This document shows positions 1 through 5,292 of a DNA stretch of 6,310 bases, one piece after another. Source of the stretch: JBKHJZ01 sp046537875 (lineage in GTDB: Bacteria > Actinomycetota > Acidimicrobiia > Acidimicrobiales > VFJN01); NCBI GenBank assembly GCA_046537875.1, contig JBKHJZ010000184.1, positions 1-6,310 on the forward strand, written 5' to 3'. Below the pieces are notes generated by a model, which was given only the letters and a program-made list of their open reading frames with translations, had not been told where the DNA came from and did no database searches. Made by a program: the position numbers and the translations under genes. Position 1 is the first letter of the stretch; each line of letters begins with the position of its first letter.

Positions 1-210
1 GGCCAGCCCCGCCGTCACCGCCGCGAGCTCGCGCGCGTCCACCGCCCCCGGGCCCGCCCGCGCCGACCAGGTGGCCACCCGGCGCCGGCGGCGCCGACCG
101 CCGCGGGGCGGTCGGGGACCGACCCCGAAGCCCTGCCATCCGAAACCGAGCGCGGTCACCAGGTAGTAGGCCCCCACCGACGCGCACAGGGCCACCAGGG
201 CGCCGGTCAC
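1..210 (-). CDS. tadB: TadB-like inner-membrane pilus platform protein, N-terminal fragment
   Basis: Only the first 70 codons are present; the gene runs off the left edge. The GTG start at 210-208 overlaps the TGA stop of the upstream ATPase gene as GTGA, so translation is probably coupled. The visible protein starts with a hydrophobic stretch (residues 2-30, TGALVALCASVGAYYLVTAL and onward) that fits one membrane helix. An Arg-rich positively charged stretch follows (about residues 33-51), and then the start of a soluble segment ending AVDARELAAVTAGLA. In Tad/type II secretion F-domain proteins (TadB, TadC, GspF family) an N-terminal helix precedes a cytoplasmic helical domain. The position directly after tadA is the usual tadB position in actinobacterial tad operons. 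The identity rests mainly on gene order and this topology; TadC-like is the alternative. Confidence 0.72.
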   Translation of the reverse strand, partial: MTGALVALCASVGAYYLVTALGFGWQGFGVGPRPPRGGRRRRRRVATWSARAGPGAVDARELAAVTAGLA

Positions 211-1529
211 GGCGACCACCCGCCGGCGCCACGATCGAGCAGCTGCCGGACGTCTGCGCCGGCGTCGGCGAGCGCGCGCCCGGCGCGGACGGGGAGCTGC
301 CCCGTCCACGCCAGGGGCTGGCCCGGACCAGGGCGCCGGAACACCTCGGTCACCGTGAACTGCGTGGCCTCGGCGCCCCCGGCCAGGTCCTCCACGCAGA
401 CCACCTCGGCGACCCGCGGGCCCGCCGGCGTGCGGGAGCAGTGGACCACCACGTCGACGCTCTCGCTGACCAGCGAGTTGAGCGCCGCCAGCGGCAGGCC
501 TCCCGACGTGCCCGCCAGCTGGCAGATGAACCGCAACCGGGTGAGCGCCTGGCGAGCCGACCCGGCGTGGAGGGTGGTGAAGCCGGTGACCCCCGACGAC
601 AGCGTCAGCAGCAGCGGCAGCGCCTCGCGATCGCGCACCTCGCCGACGATCGCCACGTCGGGCGCCATGCGGAGGAAGCCGGCCACGAGTCGCCGGAGGT
701 CGACGGCGGGCCGGTCGCTGCGCGCCGCGCGGGTCTGCATCTGCGCGACGTTCGGCACCGGCACGTCGGCCTCGAACACCTCCTCGGCGATCACCACCCG
801 CAGGGCGGGATCCAGCTCGGCGGTGGTGCACGACAGCATCGTGGTCTTGCCCGAGCCCGGCGGGCCGGAGAAGACCAGCGACAGCCGGGCCCGCACGCAG
901 GCCCGCAGGAACGCCGCGACCTGCCCGGTGAGCATGTCCCGCTCGACCAGCTCGCCGAGGGTCCGGAACGGGATGCCGGTGAACCGGCGGATGTTGACCA
1001 GTACGTGGCCGCCGCGCGCCACGTCGCCGTGCACGATGTGCACCCGGGCGCCGTCGACGAGCTGCGCGTCCTGGAGCCCCTCGGCCGGGTCGAGCTTGCG
1101 GTGTGCGGTCGACGCGTCGTCGAGCAGCTTCGTCAGGGTGCGCAGGACGTGCTCGTCGTCGTGGAAGACCTCGTCGTGGTAGCCCGACGGTCCCAGGTGC
1201 CGGCGCACGAAGATCGCGTCGGGCGAGTTGACCATGATCTCCCACACGTCGTCGTCGGTGAGCAGCGGGGTGAGCGGGCCGTAGCGGGCCAGGTTGCGGA
1301 AGGCCCGCTCCACCACCGCCTCCGGGTCGGCGAGATCGAAGGCCCGCCGCCCCCGCCGGTAGTCGGCCGCCCACCGGTCGACCTCGTCGCGGATCAGCCG
1401 CCGCAACTCGGCCTCCCCACCCGGCGCCGCCATCTGCAGCGAGATGTCCTTGGCCCGCTCCTGGACGGCGCGCTCGATCTCCTCCAGGGGCGACAGGGGC
1501 GATCCCCCGGACGACCCGGCCGAGCTCAC
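207..1529 (-). CDS. tadA: TadA/CpaF-family secretion ATPase of a Tad (Flp) pilus
   Basis: This 440-residue protein is a hexameric secretion ATPase that drives assembly (in some systems also retraction) of Flp-type pili from the cytoplasmic face of the membrane. The N-terminal domain covers about residues 1-190 and the RecA-like ATPase core about 195-365. Motifs visible in order are Walker A GPPGSGKT (222-229), an Asp-box equivalent VIAEEVFEAD (246-255, with EE in the acidic position), Walker B DVAIVGEVR (291-299, Glu297) and a His-box TTLHAGSA (318-325, His321). All catalytic motifs look intact, so it should be active. The start is GTG at 1529-1527, with GAGG 7 nt upstream and a 4-nt GTGA overlap with the upstream tadZ stop. 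Length is normal for CpaF proteins. The family assignment is secure; whether the machine builds an adhesive, conjugative or DNA-uptake pilus cannot be told from here. Confidence 0.95.
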   Translation of the reverse strand: MSSAGSSGGSPLSPLEEIERAVQERAKDISLQMAAPGGEAELRRLIRDEVDRWAADYRRGRRAFDLADPEAVVERAFRNLARYGPLTPLLTDDDVWEIMVNSPDAIFVRRHLGPSGYHDEVFHDDEHVLRTLTKLLDDASTAHRKLDPAEGLQDAQLVDGARVHIVHGDVARGGHVLVNIRRFTGIPFRTLGELVERDMLTGQVAAFLRACVRARLSLVFSGPPGSGKTTMLSCTTAELDPALRVVIAEEVFEADVPVPNVAQMQTRAARSDRPAVDLRRLVAGFLRMAPDVAIVGEVRDREALPLLLTLSSGVTGFTTLHAGSARQALTRLRFICQLAGTSGGLPLAALNSLVSESVDVVVHCSRTPAGPRVAEVVCVEDLAGGAEATQFTVTEVFRRPGPGQPLAWTGQLPVRAGRALADAGADVRQLLDRGAGGWSP

Positions 1530-2845
1530 GCCGGAACCTCGTCGTCCTCGTCGCCGGTCCAGCTGCCCAGCGACCCGGGCACGACCGGAACCGGCTCGGG
1601 ATCGCCCGCCGCCGGCGCCTCGCCCAGGCGGTCGGCCAGCGACCGCGCCACGCCGGCCACGGGATCCACCACCGCCGCAGGCAACGCGGCCCCGTCACGC
1701 TGGAGCTGGTCCAGTCCCCGGCGATCCGGCACGAACACCGGGCTGCAGGCGAGCACCGCCCCCGGTTGGGCGGCGTCGAGCACCCGGGCCAGCGCCGCCG
1801 AGAGCTCGGCCCGCTGCCGGGGGTTGCGCGGCGCCCGGTTGATCACCGGCACCACCCGCGACGGCTCGACGCCCGCGTCGAGCAGGTCGCCCACCACGCC
1901 GAGCTGCGCGTGGAGCCCGGTCAGGCCCGGGCGGCCGACCACCAGCACCACGTCGGCCGCCCCGAGCGCGGTGCGCGCCAGCACGTTGCGCTCCTCGACG
2001 TCCACCGATCCCGTGGCGGCTTCGCCCTCGACGTCCCCGTCGACATCGGTCACCACGACGCGGAACGCGCGGCGCAGCCCCTCGAGCGCGGCGCTCACCG
2101 CCGGCGGCCGCAGCGCCGTCCAGTCGCGGTGGCGCCGCAGGCCGAGCAGCACGTGGTAGCCCCGCCCGGGCACCGACCAGCACAGGCCCCGGATCTGCTC
2201 GTCCCCCAGCGCGGCCGTGCGGTGGGCCTCGACCAGCTCGAGCACCCCGGGCACCACATCGCCCACGTCGTGCAGCAGCGCCTGCTGCGCCCGCAGCGAG
2301 AGGTCCGCCAGCACGACCAGGCCCCGGTCGCGCGGATCGGCCGCCAGCCCGCCGGCGAGGGCCATCGCCACCGTGGAGCGACCCACGCCGCCCGCGCCCG
2401 TGACGGCCAGCAGACGTCCCCGCCACGCGGCCGGCACCGGGGCCCGCGCCGGGACCGGGGCGCCCCCGTCGCTCCGCGCGATCGGCTGCGCGACCGCCCG
2501 CAGGGCGTCGAGCAGCTGGTCCCGCTCGAACGTCGCCGGCAGCACCGCGGCGACGCCCAGATCGCCCCACACCCGGGGCGCCCGACCGTCGTCGACGGCC
2601 ACCACCGCGCACGCACGGCCGGCCGCCAGGTCGACGAGGTCGCGGTCGAGACCGGCCAGCGCGCCGTCCACCAGCAGCGCCGAGAAGGGGCGCCCCGACC
2701 GCAGGCGTGCGCGCGCCTCCTCGACCGACACGACCTTCACGAACTCCACCGGGAGCGCCGCCGAGGTCGCCCACCGGGCCACCTCGCCGAACCACGGCGT
2801 GCGAGCCCGGGCGAGACCGAGCACGACGAACCGCTCGCTGACCAT
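1526..2845 (-). CDS. tadZ: TadZ/CpaE-like MinD/ParA-family localisation protein
   Basis: This 439-residue protein resembles TadZ/CpaE, which places the Tad machine at its site in the cell. Residues 1-120 look like an atypical receiver-type domain of alternating beta and alpha segments. A Pro/Ala linker (about 126-140) leads to a MinD-type P-loop domain (143-400). Its Walker A region reads TGAGGVGRST (149-158), so neither the deviant-Walker signature lysine nor the P-loop lysine of KGGxGKT/S is present. A switch-like VLADLSL lies at 178-184, a Walker B-like VVVTDVDGD at 263-271, and the nucleotide-base region VINRAPRN at 334-341. The C-terminal tail is Pro-rich and then acidic (GDEDDEVPA). Altered P-loops are known in TadZ proteins. 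The ATG at 2845-2843 overlaps the upstream stop as TGATG. A ParA-type partition protein is unlikely given the operon position. Confidence 0.85.
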   Translation of the reverse strand: MVSERFVVLGLARARTPWFGEVARWATSAALPVEFVKVVSVEEARARLRSGRPFSALLVDGALAGLDRDLVDLAAGRACAVVAVDDGRAPRVWGDLGVAAVLPATFERDQLLDALRAVAQPIARSDGGAPVPARAPVPAAWRGRLLAVTGAGGVGRSTVAMALAGGLAADPRDRGLVVLADLSLRAQQALLHDVGDVVPGVLELVEAHRTAALGDEQIRGLCWSVPGRGYHVLLGLRRHRDWTALRPPAVSAALEGLRRAFRVVVTDVDGDVEGEAATGSVDVEERNVLARTALGAADVVLVVGRPGLTGLHAQLGVVGDLLDAGVEPSRVVPVINRAPRNPRQRAELSAALARVLDAAQPGAVLACSPVFVPDRRGLDQLQRDGAALPAAVVDPVAGVARSLADRLGEAPAAGDPEPVPVVPGSLGSWTGDEDDEVPA

Positions 2846-3759
2846 CAGCCGCCACCCGGCCCCAGGTCAGCGATCGCGTCGCCCGCCCCTGGCGCAGCAC
2901 CGTCGGCAGTCGGTGCGGATCCACCTGTCGTCTGGCCGCCGCCCGTGCCCGGGGTCGGGCTACCGCCCGCCGGACCACCACCGGTCGCGTCGCCGCCCGC
3001 CGGACCACCGCCGGTCGCACCACCGCCCGCCGGGCTGCCCCACGTCGAGCCGCCGGCCCCGGCCGCGCCGGGAGCGCCCGGCCCCGCGAGGTGCGTGCTC
3101 CGCACGAGGGTCACCTCGCCCTGCCGGACCGCGTGGATCAGCGGGGCCCGTCGTGCGGGGTCTGCGAGGGCCAGGGTGACCGTGATGCGGCGGTCGCCGC
3201 CGAACGACCGCCCGTCCCCGCCGGCGACCGCGGCGACCCGCACCCCCTCGGCGACCGCCTCGGTCCGGCCGTCCATGGTGACGAACACGTCGACGAGGTC
3301 GCCGGCGCTCAGCCTGCCGTCCACCGCCCGATCGGGATCGATGGCGAACGAGACCTCGACGCTGGGCGCACCCTCGGCCGGATCGCTGAGCTGGCCCCGC
3401 TGGAGCAGCTCGCCCTCGCCGACCGGGCCGAGCGTCACCCGATCGACGATCTCGGCCGCGCCCGTGAACGCCGCCGCTGCGACGCCGTCCGGGAGGTCGA
3501 TCGGCTCGAGCCTCACGTCGTCGACCGTGAGGCGCTCCCCCGGGCCGATCGCCCGCGCCGCCACCGCATACGAGGTTCCCGGGGTCCCGGTCGAGCGCTG
3601 CCACGCCACGAACGTGGCGACACCGGCCAGCGCGACCAGCAGGCCGCCGACGATGGCGCGGCCGCCGGGCACGCCTGCCGGGCGCGCCACCTGGCGCACC
3701 GGCTGTGCCGGCCGCCCGGCCTCCTCCGGAGCGGGGGCCACCGCGGTCCGGTCTGTCAC
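2845..3759 (-). CDS. cpaB: SAF-domain CpaB/RcpC-like pilus assembly protein with Gly-rich tail
   Basis: With the GTG start at 3759-3757 this is a 304-residue membrane-anchored protein. It has a short basic/Pro-rich cytoplasmic N-terminus and one transmembrane helix (about residues 35-53, AIVGGLLVALAGVATFVAW). A SAF domain follows (about 63-125, AVAARAIGPGERLTVDDVRL and onward), then an RcpC/CpaB-like beta domain (about 135-232, including LSAGDLVDVFVTM). The last 70 residues are a low-complexity Gly/Ala/Pro/Thr tail. Family members sit in the envelope and help pilus biogenesis, in some species by binding cell-wall or secretin partners. It is the first gene of the operon. The frame stays open to a TTG at 3849 (30 more codons), but 9 of those 30 codons end in A or T, against about 4 of the 37 following the GTG, so I prefer the GTG. 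Neither start has a strong Shine-Dalgarno site. Confidence 0.82.
   Translation of the reverse strand: MTDRTAVAPAPEEAGRPAQPVRQVARPAGVPGGRAIVGGLLVALAGVATFVAWQRSTGTPGTSYAVAARAIGPGERLTVDDVRLEPIDLPDGVAAAAFTGAAEIVDRVTLGPVGEGELLQRGQLSDPAEGAPSVEVSFAIDPDRAVDGRLSAGDLVDVFVTMDGRTEAVAEGVRVAAVAGGDGRSFGGDRRITVTLALADPARRAPLIHAVRQGEVTLVRSTHLAGPGAPGAAGAGGSTWGSPAGGGATGGGPAGGDATGGGPAGGSPTPGTGGGQTTGGSAPTADGAAPGAGDAIADLGPGGG
2961..3037. repeat. 30-bp tandem repeat inside the SAF-protein tail
   Basis: Two near-identical 30-bp units (2961-2990 and 2991-3020) and a partial third (3021-3037) share the core CCGCCCGCCGGACCACC. On the coding strand each unit encodes ten residues of the PAGGDATGGG / PAGGGATGGG type. The period is a multiple of three, so copy-number change would keep the frame. 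Such repeats typically change length by slippage. Confidence 0.85.
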
Positions 3760-4084
3760 GGCACGCCCCGAACGCCGCGGCCCGGCACCACGGCGAACCC
3801 GGGGATCGAAGGTCTCGACATCTCGCTCTGTGCTCCGCTCCGCCCTCAACCGTCAGCGGGAGCCGCACCGGGCGCCCTGGCCCAGGGGCTCCGATGGTCC
3901 GGAGGCCGGCGCCGGCCCACCGGGCCGCCGCCACCGGCTGGGACACGGCCACCTGTCCGGGGCGGTGACCGCGACCGGTCGATCACGCCAGCGCGGCGAC
4001 CGGCGAACCATACGAGACCCTCGGATGCGAGCGAGATTAGACCGAAAAGTGCCCAAACAGCATGCGAGGAGCTAGAGTGGCGGC
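3760..4084. promoter_or_regulatory. Divergent regulatory region between the tad operon and the HTH gene
   Basis: This 325-bp stretch holds no convincing gene. The part near 4005-4080 is less GC-rich and carries the promoter signals. For the minus-strand tad operon, two TANNNT -10 candidates are visible, TAATCT (4039-4034) and TATGGT (4012-4007), both without a clear -35. Either would give a leader of about 240-270 nt before the GTG at 3759. For the plus strand, TAGAGT at 4073-4078 serves the HTH gene. ATGCGAG occurs twice in the same orientation (4025-4031 and 4062-4068). Palindromes include CGACCGGTCG (3972-3981), the 14-bp GGCCGGCGCCGGCC (3904-3917) and CCCTGGCCCAGGG (3875-3887). At this GC content short palindromes arise by chance, so only the location makes them candidates. 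Confidence 0.5.
4073..4078 (+). promoter_or_regulatory. -10 element of a leaderless promoter for the HTH gene
   Basis: TAGAGT fits the actinobacterial TANNNT -10 consensus. Six bases (GGCGGC) separate it from the GTG at 4085, which puts the first base of the start codon at the expected transcription start. A weak -35 candidate, GTGCCC, lies at 4049-4054 with an 18-nt spacer. A GAGGAG at 4066-4071 is 13 nt from the start, too far for a good Shine-Dalgarno site. Confidence 0.65.
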
Positions 4085-4324
4085 GTGACCAACGACGAGA
4101 CGGACTGGCTCTCGACCCAGGAAGCGGCACGCCGGCTCGGCATCACTCCCCGCACCCTCTACCGGTTCATCGACCACGGGGAGCTCCCGGCCTACCGGTT
4201 CGGCCGCGTCATCCGCCTGCGGGCGCACGAGGTCGACGAGTTCATCAACCGATCCCGCATCAAGCCGGGCGAGCTCGAGCACCTCTACCCGGAGCCGGCG
4301 ATGCGGGCCCACGACGACGGCTGA
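4085..4324 (+). CDS. Small MerR/excisionase-type helix-turn-helix DNA-binding protein
   Basis: This 79-residue protein is essentially one winged helix-turn-helix domain of the HTH_17 (excisionase/BldC-like) type. The segment LSTQEAARRLGITPRTLYRFIDHGELPAYRF carries the helix-turn-helix (about residues 9-31). The wing RVIRLRAHEVDEFI follows (41-54), and a short tail ends in LYPEPAMRAHDDG. There is no effector-binding domain, so it is a stand-alone DNA binder. The GTG start is chosen because the -10 TAGAGT lies exactly 6 nt before it, indicating a leaderless mRNA. It is transcribed away from the tad operon across a shared 325-bp region, which makes it a candidate regulator of itself and of tad (inference). 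BldC, a Streptomyces relative of this fold, is a developmental regulator. No integrase or attachment site is nearby, so a phage excisionase role is unlikely. Confidence 0.88.
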   Translation: MTNDETDWLSTQEAARRLGITPRTLYRFIDHGELPAYRFGRVIRLRAHEVDEFINRSRIKPGELEHLYPEPAMRAHDDG

Positions 4325-4341
4325 CCGCCACGGCGCGGTCA
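4322..4341 (+). terminator. Hairpin overlapping the stop codon of the HTH gene
   Basis: TGACCGC (4322-4328) and GCGGTCA (4335-4341) form a perfect 7-bp inverted repeat around a 6-nt loop, and the left arm contains the TGA stop. No T-tract follows, so this is a weak or GC-type terminator at best. It could instead be a protein-binding palindrome. Confidence 0.35.
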
Positions 4342-4342
4342 T

Positions 4343-4370
4343 CCTGTGGACAACTCCCACAATTCACAGG
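4343..4370. promoter_or_regulatory. DnaA-box-like site in nested inverted repeats
   Basis: TGTGGACAA (4345-4353) is the reverse complement of TTGTCCACA, the preferred DnaA box of Streptomyces. It sits in an inner inverted repeat TGTGG-N7-CCACA (4345-4361) and an outer one CCTGTG-N16-CACAGG (4343-4370). A weak second box-like CAATTCACA lies at 4360-4368 in the opposite orientation. The site lies between the HTH gene and the 77-residue gene, 47 bp upstream of the latter's start. It may be a DnaA-binding site or the operator of another regulator. Confidence 0.45.
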
Positions 4371-4404
4371 GTTACCCCTCTCGTCGCGCACAGGCGGGTG
4401 GTCG

Positions 4405-4410
4405 TACCGT
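4405..4410 (+). promoter_or_regulatory. -10 element of a leaderless promoter for the 77-residue gene
   Basis: TACCGT matches TANNNT and lies 6 nt (TCTCGC) before the ATG at 4417, the same geometry as at the HTH gene. No recognisable -35 hexamer and no Shine-Dalgarno site are seen. Confidence 0.6.
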
Positions 4411-4416
4411 TCTCGC

Positions 4417-4650
4417 ATGCCGACCTTCGAGGTGACGATGCGGGACCGCTCCATCGAGCTGGTCGACGGCGCCGACGCCTACCAGCAGGAGGGTCCGATG
4501 ACCACGTTCTTCCGCCGGGGCGACGGGCGCGACGTCATCGACTCGTGGAGCACGCGGGTCGCGAGCTTCCGCACCGACGACCTGCTGGCGGTCCGGCGGC
4601 GCGACCACGCCACCGACGGCACCCGCACGGTCGCCCGCCTCGCCGGCTGA
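4417..4650 (+). CDS. Small protein of unknown function, 77 residues
   Basis: I do not recognise a named family. The protein (MPTFEVTMRDRSIELVDGAD at the start, TVARLAG at the end) is soluble, with no signal peptide or membrane segment. It alternates short beta-like segments (FEVTMRD, SIELVDG, MTTFFRR, RVASFRTDDLLAVRR), which suggests a small mostly-beta fold. The frame is open much further upstream (to 3091 as an antisense shadow of the tad genes). The true start is set by the ATG at 4417-4419 with TACCGT 6 nt upstream, and the protein-like character begins there. It follows the HTH gene after 92 bp but seems to have its own promoter, and its stop faces the convergent minus-strand gene 12 bp away. 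The name 'conserved hypothetical' is likely but unverified. Confidence 0.75.
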   Translation: MPTFEVTMRDRSIELVDGADAYQQEGPMTTFFRRGDGRDVIDSWSTRVASFRTDDLLAVRRRDHATDGTRTVARLAG

Positions 4651-4662
4651 CGACCCGATCGC

Positions 4663-5274
4663 TCACCCGGGGACCAGCACCTCGCCGATCGACGCCAGCG
4701 GCACGTAGGCGGTCGCGGTCCGCTCCCCTGCGCTCGTCGTCACCACGACGTCGCGGCCGACCGACACGAGCGTGCCCGTCACGGGCTCGCCGCCCCGGAG
4801 CGGCACCAGCGTGACGCGCTCGCGGTCGGCCGCCATCCCCGCCAGCACGTCCACCAGCAGGCGCTGCCCCGCGGCCGGGCGCACCCCGAGCGCCGGCCCG
4901 ACACCCGGGCCGGTCCGCACGGCCACCACCGCCGACATCGCGACCAGCACCGCGCCGCCACCCGCCTCGACCGCCACGAAGTCGGCGCCGACCCCCCGCA
5001 GCGCGCCGTGGTGGCGGTGCCCCGCCGACGTCTGCACGCTGACGGTCACGGCGCGTTCGGCCAGATCGACCAGGATCCCTGCGATCGTCGCCCCCTCCTC
5101 CGCCTGCTGGCGGAGCCAGCGCTCGCGCGACCGGCGTTGCGCCGCCTCGTCGACCCGGGCGTCCGCCGCCCAGCGGTCGAGCCGGGCCGACAGGTCGGCA
5201 CCGCCGAGCGCACCCTCGGCGTCCCCGGGCTGCGGCCAGGGAAGGGGCGACGGCGGCGGCTCCGGATGGGCCAT
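4663..5274 (-). CDS. Unknown protein with two apparent tandem small beta-barrel repeats
   Basis: This 203-residue protein has no recognised name. The N-terminus is Pro-rich (residues 4-16). A charged helical segment (about 29-75, with RLDRWAADARVDEAA and RERWLRQQAEE) follows. Two similar beta-rich segments come next, about 76-121 (with HHGALRGVGADFVAVEAGG) and 152-202 (with VTGTLVSVGRDVVVTTSAG). Both share the pattern G-x-L-x-x-V-G-x-D-x-V-x-V, then a hydrophobic strand and VxxV, as expected of an internally duplicated Sm-like or SH3-like small barrel. A helical linker (about 136-151) separates them. No signal peptide or membrane helix is present, so it is cytosolic. The ATG at 5274 has GGGAG 10 nt upstream, and the gene follows the oxidoreductase gene after 18 bp, so the two are probably co-transcribed. 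A role in nucleic-acid or protein binding would be inference only. Confidence 0.82.
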   Translation of the reverse strand: MAHPEPPPSPLPWPQPGDAEGALGGADLSARLDRWAADARVDEAAQRRSRERWLRQQAEEGATIAGILVDLAERAVTVSVQTSAGHRHHGALRGVGADFVAVEAGGGAVLVAMSAVVAVRTGPGVGPALGVRPAAGQRLLVDVLAGMAADRERVTLVPLRGGEPVTGTLVSVGRDVVVTTSAGERTATAYVPLASIGEVLVPG

Positions 5275-5292
5275 GGGCCACCCGCTCCCGGC

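Noticed and set aside
1526..2845. ParA-type chromosome or plasmid partition protein
   Set aside because: There is no ParB gene or parS site, the signature lysines are lost, and the operon position between a SAF protein and TadA marks it as TadZ/CpaE.
2961..3037. CRISPR array
   Set aside because: The 30-bp repeats are directly adjacent with no spacers, and encode a Gly-rich tail within a coding gene.
441..4075. Long plus-strand open frames opposite the tad genes (441-2159, 1766-4075, 355-1182, 2217-3179)
   Set aside because: They are antisense to recognisable TadA, TadZ and SAF proteins. Their translations are Arg/Pro/Ala-rich low-complexity sequence, as expected of non-coding frames at this GC content.
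4085..4324. Phage or integrative-element excisionase
   Set aside because: The fold is excisionase-like, but no integrase, attachment repeats, tRNA or other mobile genes are present. Small HTH_17 regulators are common in actinomycete chromosomes.
4343..4370. Chromosomal or plasmid replication origin
   Set aside because: One perfect and one weak DnaA box without dnaA, dnaN, rep, iterons or an extended AT-rich region do not make an origin.
3091..4416. Upstream extension of the 77-residue gene back to 3091
   Set aside because: The frame is open only because of the high GC content. It crosses the SAF gene and the HTH gene antisense or out of frame, and protein-like sequence and the promoter both point to ATG 4417.
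4651..4662. Bidirectional terminator between the convergent genes
   Set aside because: Only 12 bases separate the stop codons and no hairpin with a T-tract is seen.
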